Positions 27,501 to 28,954 of a DNA stretch of 28,954 bases are shown in pieces. The position numbers and the translations under genes are program-made. The notes below the pieces were generated by a model that searched no databases, was not told where the DNA came from, and was given only the letters and a program-made list of their open reading frames with translations. Positions within the stretch are counted from its first letter, which is position 1; every line of letters starts with the position of its first letter. The stretch is taken from positions 94,475 to 123,428 of the forward strand of contig JH153804.1 of the NCBI GenBank assembly GCA_000226015.1, given 5' to 3'. The DNA comes from Mnemiopsis leidyi (taxonomy: Eukaryota > Ctenophora > Tentaculata > Lobata > Bolinopsidae).

Positions 27501-28447
27501 ACAGCACTTGGTATCAAGTTATTTATGGCAAAGTCTGATCAATTGGCTAATAACTATAACGTTGAAAACTCCATACCTTCACAGAGAAGTAGCCTCGCCA
27601 AGTATTTGCATATATGGATAGAGTGTCTCCCTCAGGAGTCTTGTAGATCAAAAAAACAACATTTGATGTTTTTGACTGCAAAGAAAATGTTATCAGGCTC
27701 AATACTTAACACTGTATACATTGTACTGTTGTATACTATACATTGCATAGTATACATCAGTTAATACCCATTTTTGGTAGAAAAATACCTAGGTTTGCTA
27801 TAAGTTAGAATCAAACTACTTTTTGTGAATGAAAAAAAGGCTGGAAATCATCGGTCAGCCTATTCCGTTCCCAGCATTAGAAAGTCATGTTGCGAATTAT
27901 AAAGTAGAGAATATCTCACCGGTTGCTTGAAACAGAAGTCTATTATGCTATCAGCCGTCCAATCGTGATCTAATGTGTCCATTGCCTTGTACTCTGCAAT
28001 TGAAAAGTGTTAAAACTCCGAACCAAAACATTTATATGGTATTAGTGACAAGAACCCAAACAACAGCCGAAATAACACCCTAACTACACCCTAACAACAC
28101 CCAGCAGCGCCCTAACAACACCTTAACAACGCGCTAACAACACTCTTTTTTAGCTAAAACTTTTCAAAATATAAGAACAGCAATGATTAAACTGATAATA
28201 TCCCACAAGAATTTCACTGTATATTTTAGAACATGACAACAACACCATAACAACATCTAAACAACACCGTAACAACGCCCAAACAACATCCTAACAAAAA
28301 TCTAACAGCACCCCCAACAAATACCAATAATAAAACGAACTAAAAACCTCCAACTGATATTTCCGAGCTGCTCGACCCATCGCTATAGTAACCAGGTTCA
28401 ATGCCACTACTGATTCCAGCTTGTGCCTTGTTCACGGTTGATGTACT
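187..28447 (-). CDS. Giant multi-domain extracellular mosaic protein, about 59 exons, both ends open
   Basis: A single minus-strand gene explains nearly all coding sequence. I joined exons by hand from GT donors (seen on the plus strand as CTTAC or CTCAC before an exon) and AG acceptors (CTGAAA after it). The reading phase carries over correctly at every junction except at the contig overlap (11789-17036) and inside the 8902-9046 exon. Modules in order are kringle, ephrin-receptor-like, kringle, PLAT-like, a repeated orphan beta module, SEA-like/Cys-rich, ephrin-like, kringle, SEA-like, ephrin-like, five Ig and a sushi. Every recognised module begins and ends in phase 1, the signature of exon-shuffled extracellular proteins. 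The many paired cysteines imply a secreted or ectodomain product, probably adhesion- or recognition-related, but no function is assigned. Start codon, signal peptide, membrane anchor and stop lie outside the window. Two or more adjacent genes cannot be excluded, but phase continuity argues against it. Confidence 0.8.
549..1037. other. Intron without further features
   Basis: AT-rich intron between the sushi domain and the last module. I see no repeat or coding signal in it. The intron at 1145-1437 is similarly plain. Confidence 0.7.
1038..1561 (-). CDS. Sushi (CCP) domain (two exons)
   Basis: Exon 1438-1561 encodes TCSSLAVPDGGKITVD, then GEKATLSCENNYVPSQNYS. Exon 1038-1144 encodes DNIYTCNGEKGLWRSEKY, then VPAIDTC. 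Four cysteines, the VPDGG turn, ATLSCE and the G.W before the last Cys match the complement-control-protein fold. The internal intron is in phase 2, the common place for split CCP domains; the outer phases are 1 and 1. CCP modules serve as binding spacers in complement and adhesion proteins. Confidence 0.9.
1707..2283 (-). CDS. Immunoglobulin domain 5 (two exons)
   Basis: Exon 2120-2283 encodes LDGFTVSNKAIKIGKSATF, then TCLTAVAPSPKTFIYKG. Exon 1707-1842 encodes YETTYPIINATWKDDSIYGC, then KAEYISKAQLING and QSLMVY. The B-strand Cys (ATFTC) and F-strand Cys (SIYGC) are present, and the core Trp position is replaced (TFIYKG). The intron is in phase 0; the outer phases are 1 and 1. This is the last Ig before the sushi domain. 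Confidence 0.88.
2530..2996 (-). CDS. Immunoglobulin domain 4 (two exons)
   Basis: Exon 2792-2996 encodes LRHPQNNQELYKLDGGAFTL, then RCEYLTPPDPVVTWSKQ and WWVAYIFNFNFGPGYPG. Exon 2530-2717 encodes NDIKGATTVDGLWKMNTMTK, then DDAKYKCTVAYSASGS and WWKVNVI. The B-strand Cys, VTW and AKYKC landmarks are complete. The intron is in phase 2; the outer phases are 1 and 1. The first 40 or so bases of the first exon and its acceptor belong to a 57-bp unit repeated through the preceding intron, so use of the next acceptor upstream would lengthen the domain N terminus by 19 residues in frame. Confidence 0.92.
2958..3143. repeat. 57-bp array spanning a splice acceptor
   Basis: Three units and a partial fourth. 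On the minus strand each unit holds a pyrimidine-rich acceptor (CATCTACCCCCAG) followed by the first 40 or so bases of the Ig 4 exon. The array fills almost the whole 168-nt intron. The third unit is one G shorter (56 bp). Confidence 0.93.
3165..3740 (-). CDS. Immunoglobulin domain 3 (two exons)
   Basis: Exon 3589-3740 encodes VTWPSAFQAVAGTELVIEC, then KAYLMLNDKSIPEQ. Exon 3165-3330 encodes LVVGTEDLGYLKTTVKLTY, then DFSGNFICGGNYDKP and SAVTVL. The two Ig cysteines are present. The usual core Trp after the first Cys is replaced (KAYLMLND), as in diverged Ig sets. The intron is in phase 0; the outer phases are 1 and 1. Confidence 0.88.
3899..5028 (-). CDS. Immunoglobulin domain 2 (two exons)
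   Basis: Exon 4880-5028 encodes FTDHPKNIQSEPNKNITLSC, then AGWQKDNGNV. Exon 3899-4064 encodes TVEDVEGSEDKVGTSELKAF, then SGIYKCIFYYKVGE and AFVVIQ. The B-strand Cys, Trp and SGIYKC F-strand Cys are canonical. The intron is in phase 0; the outer phases are 1 and 1. The donor of the first exon is the edge of a 28-bp array holding about a dozen GTAAGTT donors. Confidence 0.92.
4065..4544. other. Intron portion, plain
   Basis: AT-rich sequence with a G homopolymer at about 4183-4194 and two loosely similar stretches (AAAAAAGTCT near 4214 and 4335). No coding signal is seen. Confidence 0.6.
4545..4879. repeat. 28-bp array of about 12 units, each with a splice donor
   Basis: The minus-strand unit is GTAAGTTACAGCCACAAGC followed by CAAATACTG. 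The first unit is the true donor region of the Ig 2 first exon (TTG|GTAAGTTACAG), and later units repeat TG|GTAAGTT. Variants include GGCTTATAGC and one GTATC. A less regular unit near 4545-4620 includes a 20-nt insertion (CAAGGCTATCAG). Confidence 0.92.
5083..5190 (-). pseudogene. Two decayed copies of an exon 3' end with intact donors
   Basis: In the intron after Ig 1, the segments 5083-5125 and 5152-5189 both resemble the 3' end of exon 5201-5352. The real exon reads YGTITKETTLKVL; the copies read FGTVSQGQLINFS and FGTITETTLKVP. Both keep a usable donor (GTAAGT before 5083, GTGAGC before 5152). They lack an upstream acceptor and most of the exon, so they are presumably not spliced, and look like old units of a donor-spanning tandem duplication. 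Confidence 0.75.
5201..5764 (-). CDS. Immunoglobulin domain 1 (two exons)
   Basis: Exon 5629-5764 gives the first half (NEFTVKCTVDTS, then ESYWTFDGVTLKE). Exon 5201-5352 gives the second (FTVSRGSVKDSPFVQLKVEG, then KMQCIFITTYGTI and LKVL). The B-strand Cys, core Trp and F-strand Cys are present, although the F strand reads MQCIF rather than the usual YxC. The intron is in phase 2; the outer phases are 1 and 1. The intron carries a 28-bp array next to the second exon's acceptor, and two decayed copies of this exon's 3' end with donors follow at 5083-5190. Confidence 0.85.
5371..5535. repeat. 28-bp array beside the Ig 1 second-exon acceptor
   Basis: About six units of AACCTGGTAGGTTAAATGTA followed by AATACGTT, decaying to AACCTCTAGGTC forms. 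On the minus strand each early unit contains CCTACCAG|GTT, very like the true acceptor TCCAACAG|GTT at 5353, so the array may have grown from the acceptor. Confidence 0.88.
6027..6185 (-). CDS. Ephrin-receptor-like Cys-rich module 3 (single exon)
   Basis: This 159-nt exon encodes QKCQTGHYYTGGQCQPCPLG, then QYNSKEGQKTCTQCPDSK and SSVQDCY. The C.TG.YY..G.C.PCPLGQY....G..TC..CP pattern is a textbook GCC2/GCC3, or ephrin-receptor-like, repeat. It is phase 1 on both sides, acts as a rigid disulfide spacer in known proteins, and here separates the SEA-like region from the Ig block. Confidence 0.93.
6186..7478. other. Largest exon-free intron; contains a repeat pair and a GC-rich hairpin
   Basis: No exon was found in 1.3 kb. 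Two similar stretches at about 6875-6910 and 7010-7048 share the pattern AAATTTTC.ACTTTGAGC and GAAAAGTTAGAC. From 7080 on, AAAATTTTTGT/CCGAAAATTT motifs recur. Around 6680-6770 lies an island richer in GC with a perfect GCGGC-TTC-GCCGC hairpin (6688-6700). The region is probably decayed transposon sequence, but no element is recognisable. Confidence 0.55.
7479..8747 (-). CDS. Helical/Cys and SEA-like segment (four exons)
   Basis: The exons are 8599-8747 (DNCLMSLIDYSVYKETSSG, then LDDLLLINTAVKKIGT), 8327-8453 (YADMSRLGVTILGVGESVK, then FSCATPFQKSSTTADC), 7900-8126 (VLNASYRQMCQLKWNSVLC, KDVVNKFVNQVNVDRGW, NSCQYLQDTGDSVINFIL) and 7479-7677 (SLTTKATTVTDAIKTANLK, FECSTTNYMDGGCPNIY, HPGYTLDVTKC). 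All phases match (1, 0, 1, 0, 1). The last exon ends HPGYTLDVTKC, the same PGY..D...C form that precedes ephrin-like repeats elsewhere in this gene, and indeed runs straight into the 6185 ephrin-like exon. The SEA-like label is tentative. Confidence 0.8.
8902..9046 (-). CDS. Exon with an apparent one-base frameshift
   Basis: A strong acceptor (TTTTCAG, at 9047) and donor (GTAAGG, before 8902) bound 145 nt, whereas the neighbouring phases require a length one base shorter. From the acceptor the frame reads IPTHLYIKVEIQG and meets a TAG at 8916-8918. From the donor side the frame reads YKAPPGYSYKDRLTVCND, then FASDLSKAFCRPAETG and is open back to 9016. The second frame is clearly the authentic C-terminal part (PPGYSYKD...C matches the CKPGYKWD...C tail of the other SEA-like segment) and leads in phase into 8747. 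The shift must lie between 8919 and 9016. It could be a sequencing or assembly indel, or a disabled allele. Confidence 0.65.
9275..9919 (-). CDS. Cys-containing and SEA-like lead-in (three exons)
   Basis: The exons are 9801-9919 (DNDGCVMIEALTSVNVGTSC, then TNCEVKAYADTLRTA), 9488-9595 (LDASTCKSSPTRDACKVLEK, then GKYCYSSLVQ) and 9275-9338 (PGGNEAVSRASITSLTTQ). Phases are 1, 0, 0 and out in phase 1. Paired cysteines within short helical stretches parallel the 10726-11596 segment, and the last exon looks like the strand-helix start of a SEA-type module. Donors are GTAAGT, GTTGAC and GTTTCC, the last two weak. Confidence 0.7.
10043..10140. repeat. About 10-bp TAAAACAATG array touching a splice donor
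   Basis: Around nine units of TAAAACAATG and variants end directly at the donor of the kringle 3 second exon (minus-strand CGACG|GTTTGTTTTAC). The donor's own intron bases are part of the repeat. Confidence 0.9.
10141..10566 (-). CDS. Kringle domain 3 (two exons)
   Basis: Exon 10428-10566 encodes SFDCIRKNSDDGKGTTYGG, then NLNCQAWNTNSPNTVSG. Exon 10141-10289 encodes GTGEHNFCRYVPTTPSGG, then APWCYNAGGTSPSWEFC and NIPYC. Six cysteines stand in kringle order, with HNFCRY, PWCYN and WEFCNIPYC as landmarks. The internal intron is again phase 2 and the outer phases are 1 and 1. The second exon is strikingly GC-rich (about 60 percent or more by eye) against AT-rich surroundings. Its donor abuts a run of TAAAACAATG repeats. 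Confidence 0.93.
10726..11596 (-). CDS. Cys-rich helical segment (three exons)
   Basis: The exons are 11507-11596 (ASPAGSCGIYYGLLGKDGC, then KVLNGLKEVS), 11262-11401 (KVEQCSAPASDPLVWLGV, NRCWQGKDLF, HRYKYLCD) and 10726-10843 (VLKLVAGNNWDATPSTD, LCKLKNALKTAYSCRC). Eight cysteines are spread over short helical stretches. The donor of the second exon (CTGCGAT|GTAAGT) is copied in the neighbouring 81-bp array. Phases are 1, 0 and then 1 into kringle 3. No named domain is recognised. Short Cys-containing helical exons with a similar look recur at 7479-9919. Confidence 0.8.
11009..11270. repeat. 81-bp array with repeated splice donors
   Basis: Three units precede the true exon edge at 11262. On the minus strand each carries TCTGCGAT|GTAAGTACTC, that is, the last eight exon bases plus a full donor. 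The unit nearest the exon has an extra 10-bp GTGTAATGGC duplication. Confidence 0.93.
11789..14164 (-). CDS. Second copy (A) of eight exons, probably the other haplotype
   Basis: The exons are 14035-14164, 13679-13761, 13404-13544, 13124-13221, 12906-12997, 12563-12715, 12116-12330 and 11789-11879. Each has exactly the length of its copy B counterpart. I saw only a few amino-acid differences (for example DELDFAYG against DELGFAYG, and TEDKV against TESKV). The encoded content is the SEA-like, ephrin-receptor-like and Cys-bearing segments described for copy B. Copy A's last exon splices in frame to 11596. Its first exon would need the 17045-17164 exon upstream, which is present only on the far side of the gap. 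It is best read as an allele of the same exons, not as extra protein. Confidence 0.8.
12000..12115. repeat. Donor-containing tandem duplication present only in copy A
   Basis: A segment of about 53 bp (12000-12052) recurs at 12063-12115. It includes the GTAGTCATG donor of the exon at 12116. Copy B has it once (about 14652-14703). The duplication is therefore polymorphic between the two copies. Confidence 0.88.
14397..14407. other. Assembly gap (11 N)
   Basis: Eleven consecutive N separate the two duplicated segments. The gap is inside what would be an intron of the minus-strand gene. Confidence 0.99.
14441..14918 (-). CDS. Cys-bearing segment after the ephrin-like module (two exons, copy B)
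   Basis: Exon 14704-14918 encodes DYSIPTGNILKIQHVLNMT, then VGHVDACTKMTGLELASC and SFPVTFTTQ. Exon 14441-14531 encodes LTWFTDELHSWYDNLN, then MSAAQNLQPLI. The second exon ends in phase 1. It therefore joins in frame to 11596-11507 (Ala) but not to the exon that follows it in the printed order (14164), which begins in phase 0. No named domain is recognised; a strand-rich first half and a helical second half are apparent. Confidence 0.82.
15139..16505 (-). CDS. SEA-like module and ephrin-receptor-like module 2 (five exons, copy B)
   Basis: The exons are 16423-16505, 16159-16299, 15871-15968, 15650-15741 and 15139-15291. Key segments are IKKMIYFDIRENYCSDAY; SSLKAWVNHEMQNYLYNAS with several Cys; VTLSIIAPTTLSAETVN with KVKAFVTAFVQSM; YGTVDFTCSAGQYKDGASC; then ACGKGTYEENFQCKPCP, NTYQGETGKRYCVPC and VPENC. 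The helix pair followed by YGTVDFTC is SEA-like. The last exon is a clear ephrin-receptor-like Cys repeat. All phases match (0, 0, 2, 1). An identical-length set of exons lies in copy A. The intron after 15291 contains a 28-bp array absent from copy A. Confidence 0.82.
15307..15500. repeat. 28-bp array present only in copy B
   Basis: About seven units of TCTAAACGCTTGTGTGGGCT followed by ATACTCCG, in the intron just upstream of the ephrin-like exon 15139-15291. Copy A has one unit at the same place (about 12730). Confidence 0.93.
16799..17501 (-). CDS. SEA-like segment with Cys-rich tail (three exons)
   Basis: The exons are 17410-17501 (SFKKMLSSISEFSPFG, then NHQFHSKHFT), 17045-17164 (ATTYFSVTGERVWDAYKF, then NKISSTNELKIKLKA) and 16799-16928 (LGVEWASLLSTLDVFPDAQ, then TLDIYMDCKPGYKWD and TGCTAC). 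A strand (TYFSVTG), two helices and a closing strand leading into CxPGY...C..C resemble a SEA-type module running into an ephrin-like Cys repeat. The SEA assignment is tentative. The first exon was found because only it restores phase (1 to 0) between its neighbours. The last exon has a second copy at 14035-14164 in the duplicated segment. Confidence 0.72.
17670..18107 (-). CDS. Orphan beta module, copy 3 (single 1-1 exon)
   Basis: At 438 nt this is the largest exon in the window. It begins KWVSTGAAVAVGDTT and continues SVFDLSQYGLQFTTADG, RGNANCQATTTNFLVWP, then TWTLWKSDVSLVLECNG, VDNGTCETNFATPIVG and closes DSATTSFATV. It aligns by eye with the 19136-19513 exon (FDFGTHSVEI with FDLSQYGLQF; KYSLEKQSDSIAFSVNG with TLWKSDVSLVLECNG; SNSC with NGTC), which identifies both as copies of one domain. 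It is followed by the SEA-like region. Confidence 0.82.
18108..18462. other. Intron without further features
   Basis: AT-rich intron between two orphan beta modules. I see no repeat or coding signal. Confidence 0.6.
18463..19027 (-). CDS. Orphan beta module, copy 2 (two exons)
   Basis: Exon 18896-19027 encodes DGKTEYKFARADMRGNGACA, then TKFSFSGFTGLNLKYRL. Exon 18463-18804 continues MQESYFFNMSIAGS, KITWQTTGAVKALDLAV, SGQSFCINAKIAQSTLSG and closes VISGQYRFDPVD. The acceptor of the second exon is a CTAG rather than a typical TTTCAG, chosen because it alone keeps the phase. Cys pairs and alternating strands match its neighbours, and the closing YRFDP parallels YRFIT of module 1. The outer phases are 1 and 1. 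No named family is recognised. Confidence 0.75.
19136..19513 (-). CDS. Orphan beta module, copy 1 (single 1-1 exon)
   Basis: One 378-nt exon (126 residues) is flanked by TTTCAG and GTAGTT, in phase 1 on both sides. It opens FDFGTHSVEIESDSGASS. The core is SSWKYSLEKQSDSIAFSVNG, followed by a Cys (SNSCHTSTW) and closing SKFKLGTDDNASDKAVFV. The core motif W.Y/L..K.SD...L..NG...C...D.AS...V recurs in the 17670-18107 exon, so this is a repeated domain type. It somewhat resembles farnesoic-acid O-methyltransferase-like or lectin-like beta sandwiches in layout, but I cannot place it in a named family. Confidence 0.8.
19678..20735 (-). CDS. PLAT/LH2-like beta-sandwich domain (two exons)
   Basis: Exon 20500-20735 begins AVSYSIQVTLASTDGSGT and continues NQQEVQLRGTHATSGWLAC, IGEFLCLNWKPGSTTWQYTE. 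Exon 19678-19780 continues LRVLRGGLTIFIETATAG and ends KKFCGE. The order of landmarks (Y.I.V strand, DGSGT loop, V.LRG strand with SGW, IG...L strand, W.....V.VL strand) is the PLAT/LH2 plan, a lipid- or protein-binding beta sandwich seen in lipoxygenases and polycystins. This assignment rests on pattern and needs a profile search. An in-phase alternative donor lies 6 nt downstream. The acceptor of the second exon sits in a 69-bp unit that is repeated in the intron (19781-19906). Confidence 0.7.
19761..19906. repeat. 69-bp duplication spanning a splice acceptor
   Basis: Two units. On the minus strand each contains CTCTCGATCATTCAG|CTGAG followed by codons for LRVLRGG, so the acceptor and first exon bases of the PLAT-like second exon are duplicated. 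The unit is 23 codons long and open in the exon frame, so either acceptor could be used without a frame change. Confidence 0.9.
19907..20499. other. Intron portion, plain
   Basis: AT-rich. It contains a short inverted pair AAGCTCAATGGTCAA / TTGACCATTG at 20221-20249. No coding signal is seen. The introns at 20736-21136 and 21298-21639 are similarly plain. Confidence 0.55.
21137..21757 (-). CDS. Kringle domain 2 (two exons)
   Basis: Exon 21640-21757 encodes VDCALTTDQKDYRGYQDT, then GTPCISWKTSGLTDFTD. Exon 21137-21297 encodes YPNSGLGDHKFCRNPGTG, then KAWCFTSTTVKSYCDIPSC, followed by a Ser/Ala/Thr-rich tail. This is the most canonical kringle of the window, with six cysteines, DYRGY, YPNSGLGDHKFCRNP and YCDIPSC. 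The halves join through GA|T (Asp) across a phase-2 intron; the outer phases are 1 and 1. The Ser/Ala tail is a short linker to the following PLAT-like domain. Confidence 0.95.
22085..22320. repeat. 28-bp TAGTACTAATATATGG array
   Basis: Units of AGTACTAATATATGGTAGTG followed by TAGTAAGT begin at 22203, 22231 and 22259, exactly 28 bp apart, with decayed copies on either side. The array lies just inside the intron next to the donor of exon 22342-22524. Confidence 0.88.
22342..23700 (-). CDS. Beta-sandwich-like region 2 (four exons)
   Basis: The exons are 23515-23700, 23282-23383 (or 23309-23383), 22859-23002 and 22342-22524. All enter and leave in phase 1, so each can be skipped or shuffled without a frame change. 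The first reads QLFCKTTVRSPDIGSYVSL, then LSLDTCSTFQSTGTIHLLYY. The third reads AACSSAGCRIDSPSPTYVLE and the fourth GSELFDVTFSNTLNFEVSG, then ASDCQYSKSVSVLEE. Strand-like hydrophobic alternation and Cys pairs suggest an extracellular beta domain that partly parallels module 1 (GTIHLLYY aligns with NVVFLIYK). The second exon has two in-phase donor choices, differing by 27 nt (9 residues). I do not recognise a named family. Confidence 0.75.
22525..22858. other. Intron without further features
   Basis: No repeat or coding signal seen. The neighbouring intron 23003-23281 holds a low-complexity run of ATTATTACTTATGATT-type units at about 23045-23150. Confidence 0.6.
23821..23868. repeat. 17-bp ATCAGAAGATGGTATAG tandem repeat
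   Basis: Three near-identical units in the intron between exons 23515 and 24752, immediately before the inverted-repeat element. Confidence 0.9.
23889..24494. mobile_element. Candidate non-autonomous DNA transposon with 16-bp inverted ends
   Basis: CCGACAACTGGGAACC at 23889-23904 is the exact reverse complement of GGTTCCCAGTTGTCGG at 24479-24494. A 9-bp direct repeat GGTCAGTTC stands outside each end (23874-23882 and 24500-24508), though not directly abutting the inverted ends. A third CCGACAACTGGGAA lies at 23970. The interior (606 bp overall) holds no transposase. Size and form suit a MITE-like element, but the family is not recognised. Confidence 0.5.
24752..25167 (-). CDS. Ephrin-receptor-like Cys-rich module 1 (two exons)
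   Basis: Exon 25110-25167 encodes PCPTGTYRSEHMDPSKCE. Exon 24752-24867 continues with TCPVNTYLKDSTQCHTC and ends KSKSETCFL. The CPxGTY...C..CP.NTY...C..C spacing is that of the GCC2/GCC3, or ephrin-receptor-like, repeat common in cell-surface proteins, where it acts as a disulfide-pinned spacer. The module directly follows kringle 1, with phase 1 on both sides. The acceptor of the first exon is copied about twenty times in the adjacent intron (25157-25805). The second exon lies antisense within a long plus-strand open frame that I regard as a shadow. Confidence 0.88.
25157..25805. repeat. 31-bp array of about 20 units, each a complete splice acceptor
   Basis: On the minus strand each unit reads GCTAACAATTCTAACTTCAG then CTCCTTGTCCC. 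That is two CTAAC branch-point-like motifs, an AG acceptor and the first ten or so bases of exon 25110-25167. The true exon edge (25167) is the low-coordinate end of the array. Confidence 0.95.
25806..26017. other. Intron remainder
   Basis: No repeat or coding signal is seen between the 31-bp array and kringle 1. Confidence 0.6.
26018..26447 (-). CDS. Kringle domain 1 (two exons)
   Basis: Exon 26336-26447 gives the N-terminal half (MCWEGRQSEYRG, then GYACKKW). Exon 26018-26163 gives the C-terminal half (GLQYNHCRNPE, GAWCYSTNPSQAWEYC, then EVRGC). All six kringle cysteines are present in order, along with the YRG, HCRNP and WCY landmarks. Kringles are small triple-disulfide binding modules found in extracellular proteins. 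The internal intron is in phase 2 and lies at the same place as in the other two kringles of this gene; the outer phases are 1 and 1. The second half carries a Ser/Ala/Glu-rich insertion between CRNP and WCY. Confidence 0.92.
26638..27993 (-). CDS. Beta-sandwich-like module 1 (four exons)
   Basis: The exons are 27920-27993, 27577-27675, 26972-27114 and 26638-26744, with matching phases 0, 0 and 2. The protein alternates hydrophobic strands and turns (SIIDFCFKQP; NVVFLIYKTPEGDTLSIY; GSEVCVRSEFDGYQMKLTF) and closes with NKIAFSSDITANGGVYRFIT before kringle 1. It has two well-spaced cysteines. The pattern and the closing YRF resemble the later orphan modules (for example GQYRFDPVD at the end of the 18463 exon), so it may be a diverged member of that family. 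I do not recognise a named domain. The outer phases are 1 and 1, as for a shuffled module. Exon assignment is good; the fold is inferred only from residue pattern. Confidence 0.75.
27115..27576. other. Intron without further features
   Basis: AT-rich, with no repeat or coding signal seen. Confidence 0.6.
27730..27756. other. Perfect 10-bp hairpin in an intron
   Basis: TGTATACTAT and ATAGTATACA flank the 7-nt loop ACATTGC. The hairpin sits in the intron after the 27920 exon and has no associated coding signal. Confidence 0.75.
28060..28330. repeat. AAC-rich low-complexity intron
   Basis: Two blocks (28060-28143 and 28230-28325) of ACAACACCCTA-type units of irregular length lie in the intron before the 28348 exon. 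Confidence 0.8.
28348..28447 (-). CDS. Most 5' exon seen: Ser/Gly-rich linker
   Basis: Read from acceptor TTTCAG, this exon gives 33 codons plus one base, including PGYYSDGSSSSEISVG. It ends at the weak donor GGAG|GTTTTT. The leftover G joins AG of the next exon to make Glu, so the phase fits. The PGYYSDG stretch resembles the start of ephrin-receptor-like Cys repeats but has no cysteine. Its own 5' neighbour should end in phase 0 and was not found in the window. Confidence is modest because the donor is poor and the peptide is low complexity. Confidence 0.45.
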
Positions 28448-28658
28448 CTGAAATAGACAAAATTTGAAATGCAACATTCAGATTGTACTTCCCTTCATTC
28501 TTACCTACATCAGACCCCTCTGATGTAGTGATATAGTTTTGCAATAAGCTGGTAACATAGGATACGTACAGAAATACGTTTTCAGGAGCACAATACATAT
28601 CCTTTTGAAACCTTTTTTATCAGAACAACTTTGAACCCCACGCCCTGGGACGTGCTAC

Positions 28659-28954
28659 TCATTCTAGAAGTGTTACCAAGTTACCTGCATGTTGTTTATC
28701 TAGAAGTGTTACCAACTTACCTGCATGTTGTTTATCTAGAAGTGTTACCAACTTACCTGCATGTTGTTTATCTAGAAGTGTCACCAACTTACCTGCATGT
28801 TGTTTATATAGAAGTGTTACCAACTTACCTGCATGTTGTTTATCTAGAAGTGTTACCAACTTACCTGCATGTTGTTTATCTGGAAGTGTCACCAACTTAC
28901 CTGTGTGTTGTTTATCTAGAAGTGTCACCAACTTACCTGCATGTTGTTTATCTA
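28659..28954. repeat. 36-bp array of eight units with consensus splice donors
   Basis: Each minus-strand unit holds ACATGCAG|GTAAGTTGG, a perfect CAG|GTAAGT donor. The unit is 12 codons and open in one frame (VTLLDKQHAGKL), which gives a long repetitive reading frame that is probably fortuitous. The array runs off the window edge, where the exon that supplied the donor should lie. Confidence 0.93.

Noticed and set aside
28505..28551. Possible short exon (LLQNYITTSEGSDVG) ending at GTAAGA
   Set aside because: It would leave phase 1 while the next exon starts in phase 0, and the other frames contain stops.
28659..28931. Repetitive protein VTLLDKQHAGKL
   Set aside because: The open frame follows from a 36-bp unit; each unit carries a splice donor and lies in a likely intron.

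Overview
The window is animal (metazoan) nuclear DNA. It is AT-rich, intron-rich and full of short tandem arrays. All coding sequence I can support lies on the minus strand. It consists of short exons (58-438 nt) with GT donors and pyrimidine-tract AG acceptors, read from high to low coordinates. Domain content (kringle, immunoglobulin, sushi, ephrin-receptor-like Cys-rich and PLAT-like modules) and class 1-1 exon phases are typical of Metazoa. I cannot name the phylum; a highly heterozygous invertebrate fits best.

Almost everything appears to be ONE giant gene whose two ends both lie outside the window. I traced about 59 non-redundant exons (about 8.7 kb of coding sequence, about 2,900 residues) whose phases match from junction to junction, with two exceptions described below. 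From N to C terminus the modules are: a Ser-rich linker and beta-sandwich module (28447-26638); kringle 1 (26447-26018); ephrin-receptor-like Cys module (25167-24752); a second beta-sandwich region (23700-22342); kringle 2 (21757-21137); a PLAT-like domain (20735-19678); three modules of an apparently undescribed repeated beta-rich family (19513-17670); SEA-like/Cys-rich stretches with another ephrin-like module (17501-14441, repeated at 14164-11789); Cys-rich helical segments (11596-10726); kringle 3 (10566-10141); more SEA-like and Cys-rich segments (9919-7479); a further ephrin-like module (6185-6027); five Ig domains (5764-1707); one sushi domain (1561-1038); and an unassigned Cys-containing module running off the low-coordinate edge (548-187). 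No signal peptide, transmembrane segment, start or stop codon is inside the window, so whether the protein is secreted or membrane-bound is unknown.

The two exceptions are informative. First, about 2.6 kb (eight exons) occurs twice on either side of an 11-N gap at 14397-14407. Exon phases show that the literal order cannot be translated, so this is most likely two overlapping contigs (two haplotypes) placed end to end. Second, the exon at 8902-9046 carries one base too many for its frame.

The most unusual feature is the tandem repeats. At least six arrays or duplications are built from a unit that straddles an exon/intron boundary, so the array carries serial copies of a splice donor or acceptor (for example about 20 acceptors at 25157-25805, about 12 donors at 4545-4879, eight donors at 28659-28954). 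Four arrays of unrelated sequence share an exact 28-bp period. One splice-donor duplication is present in only one of the two copies of the duplicated segment, so the process looks recent. No plus-strand gene, tRNA, rRNA or CRISPR array was found.
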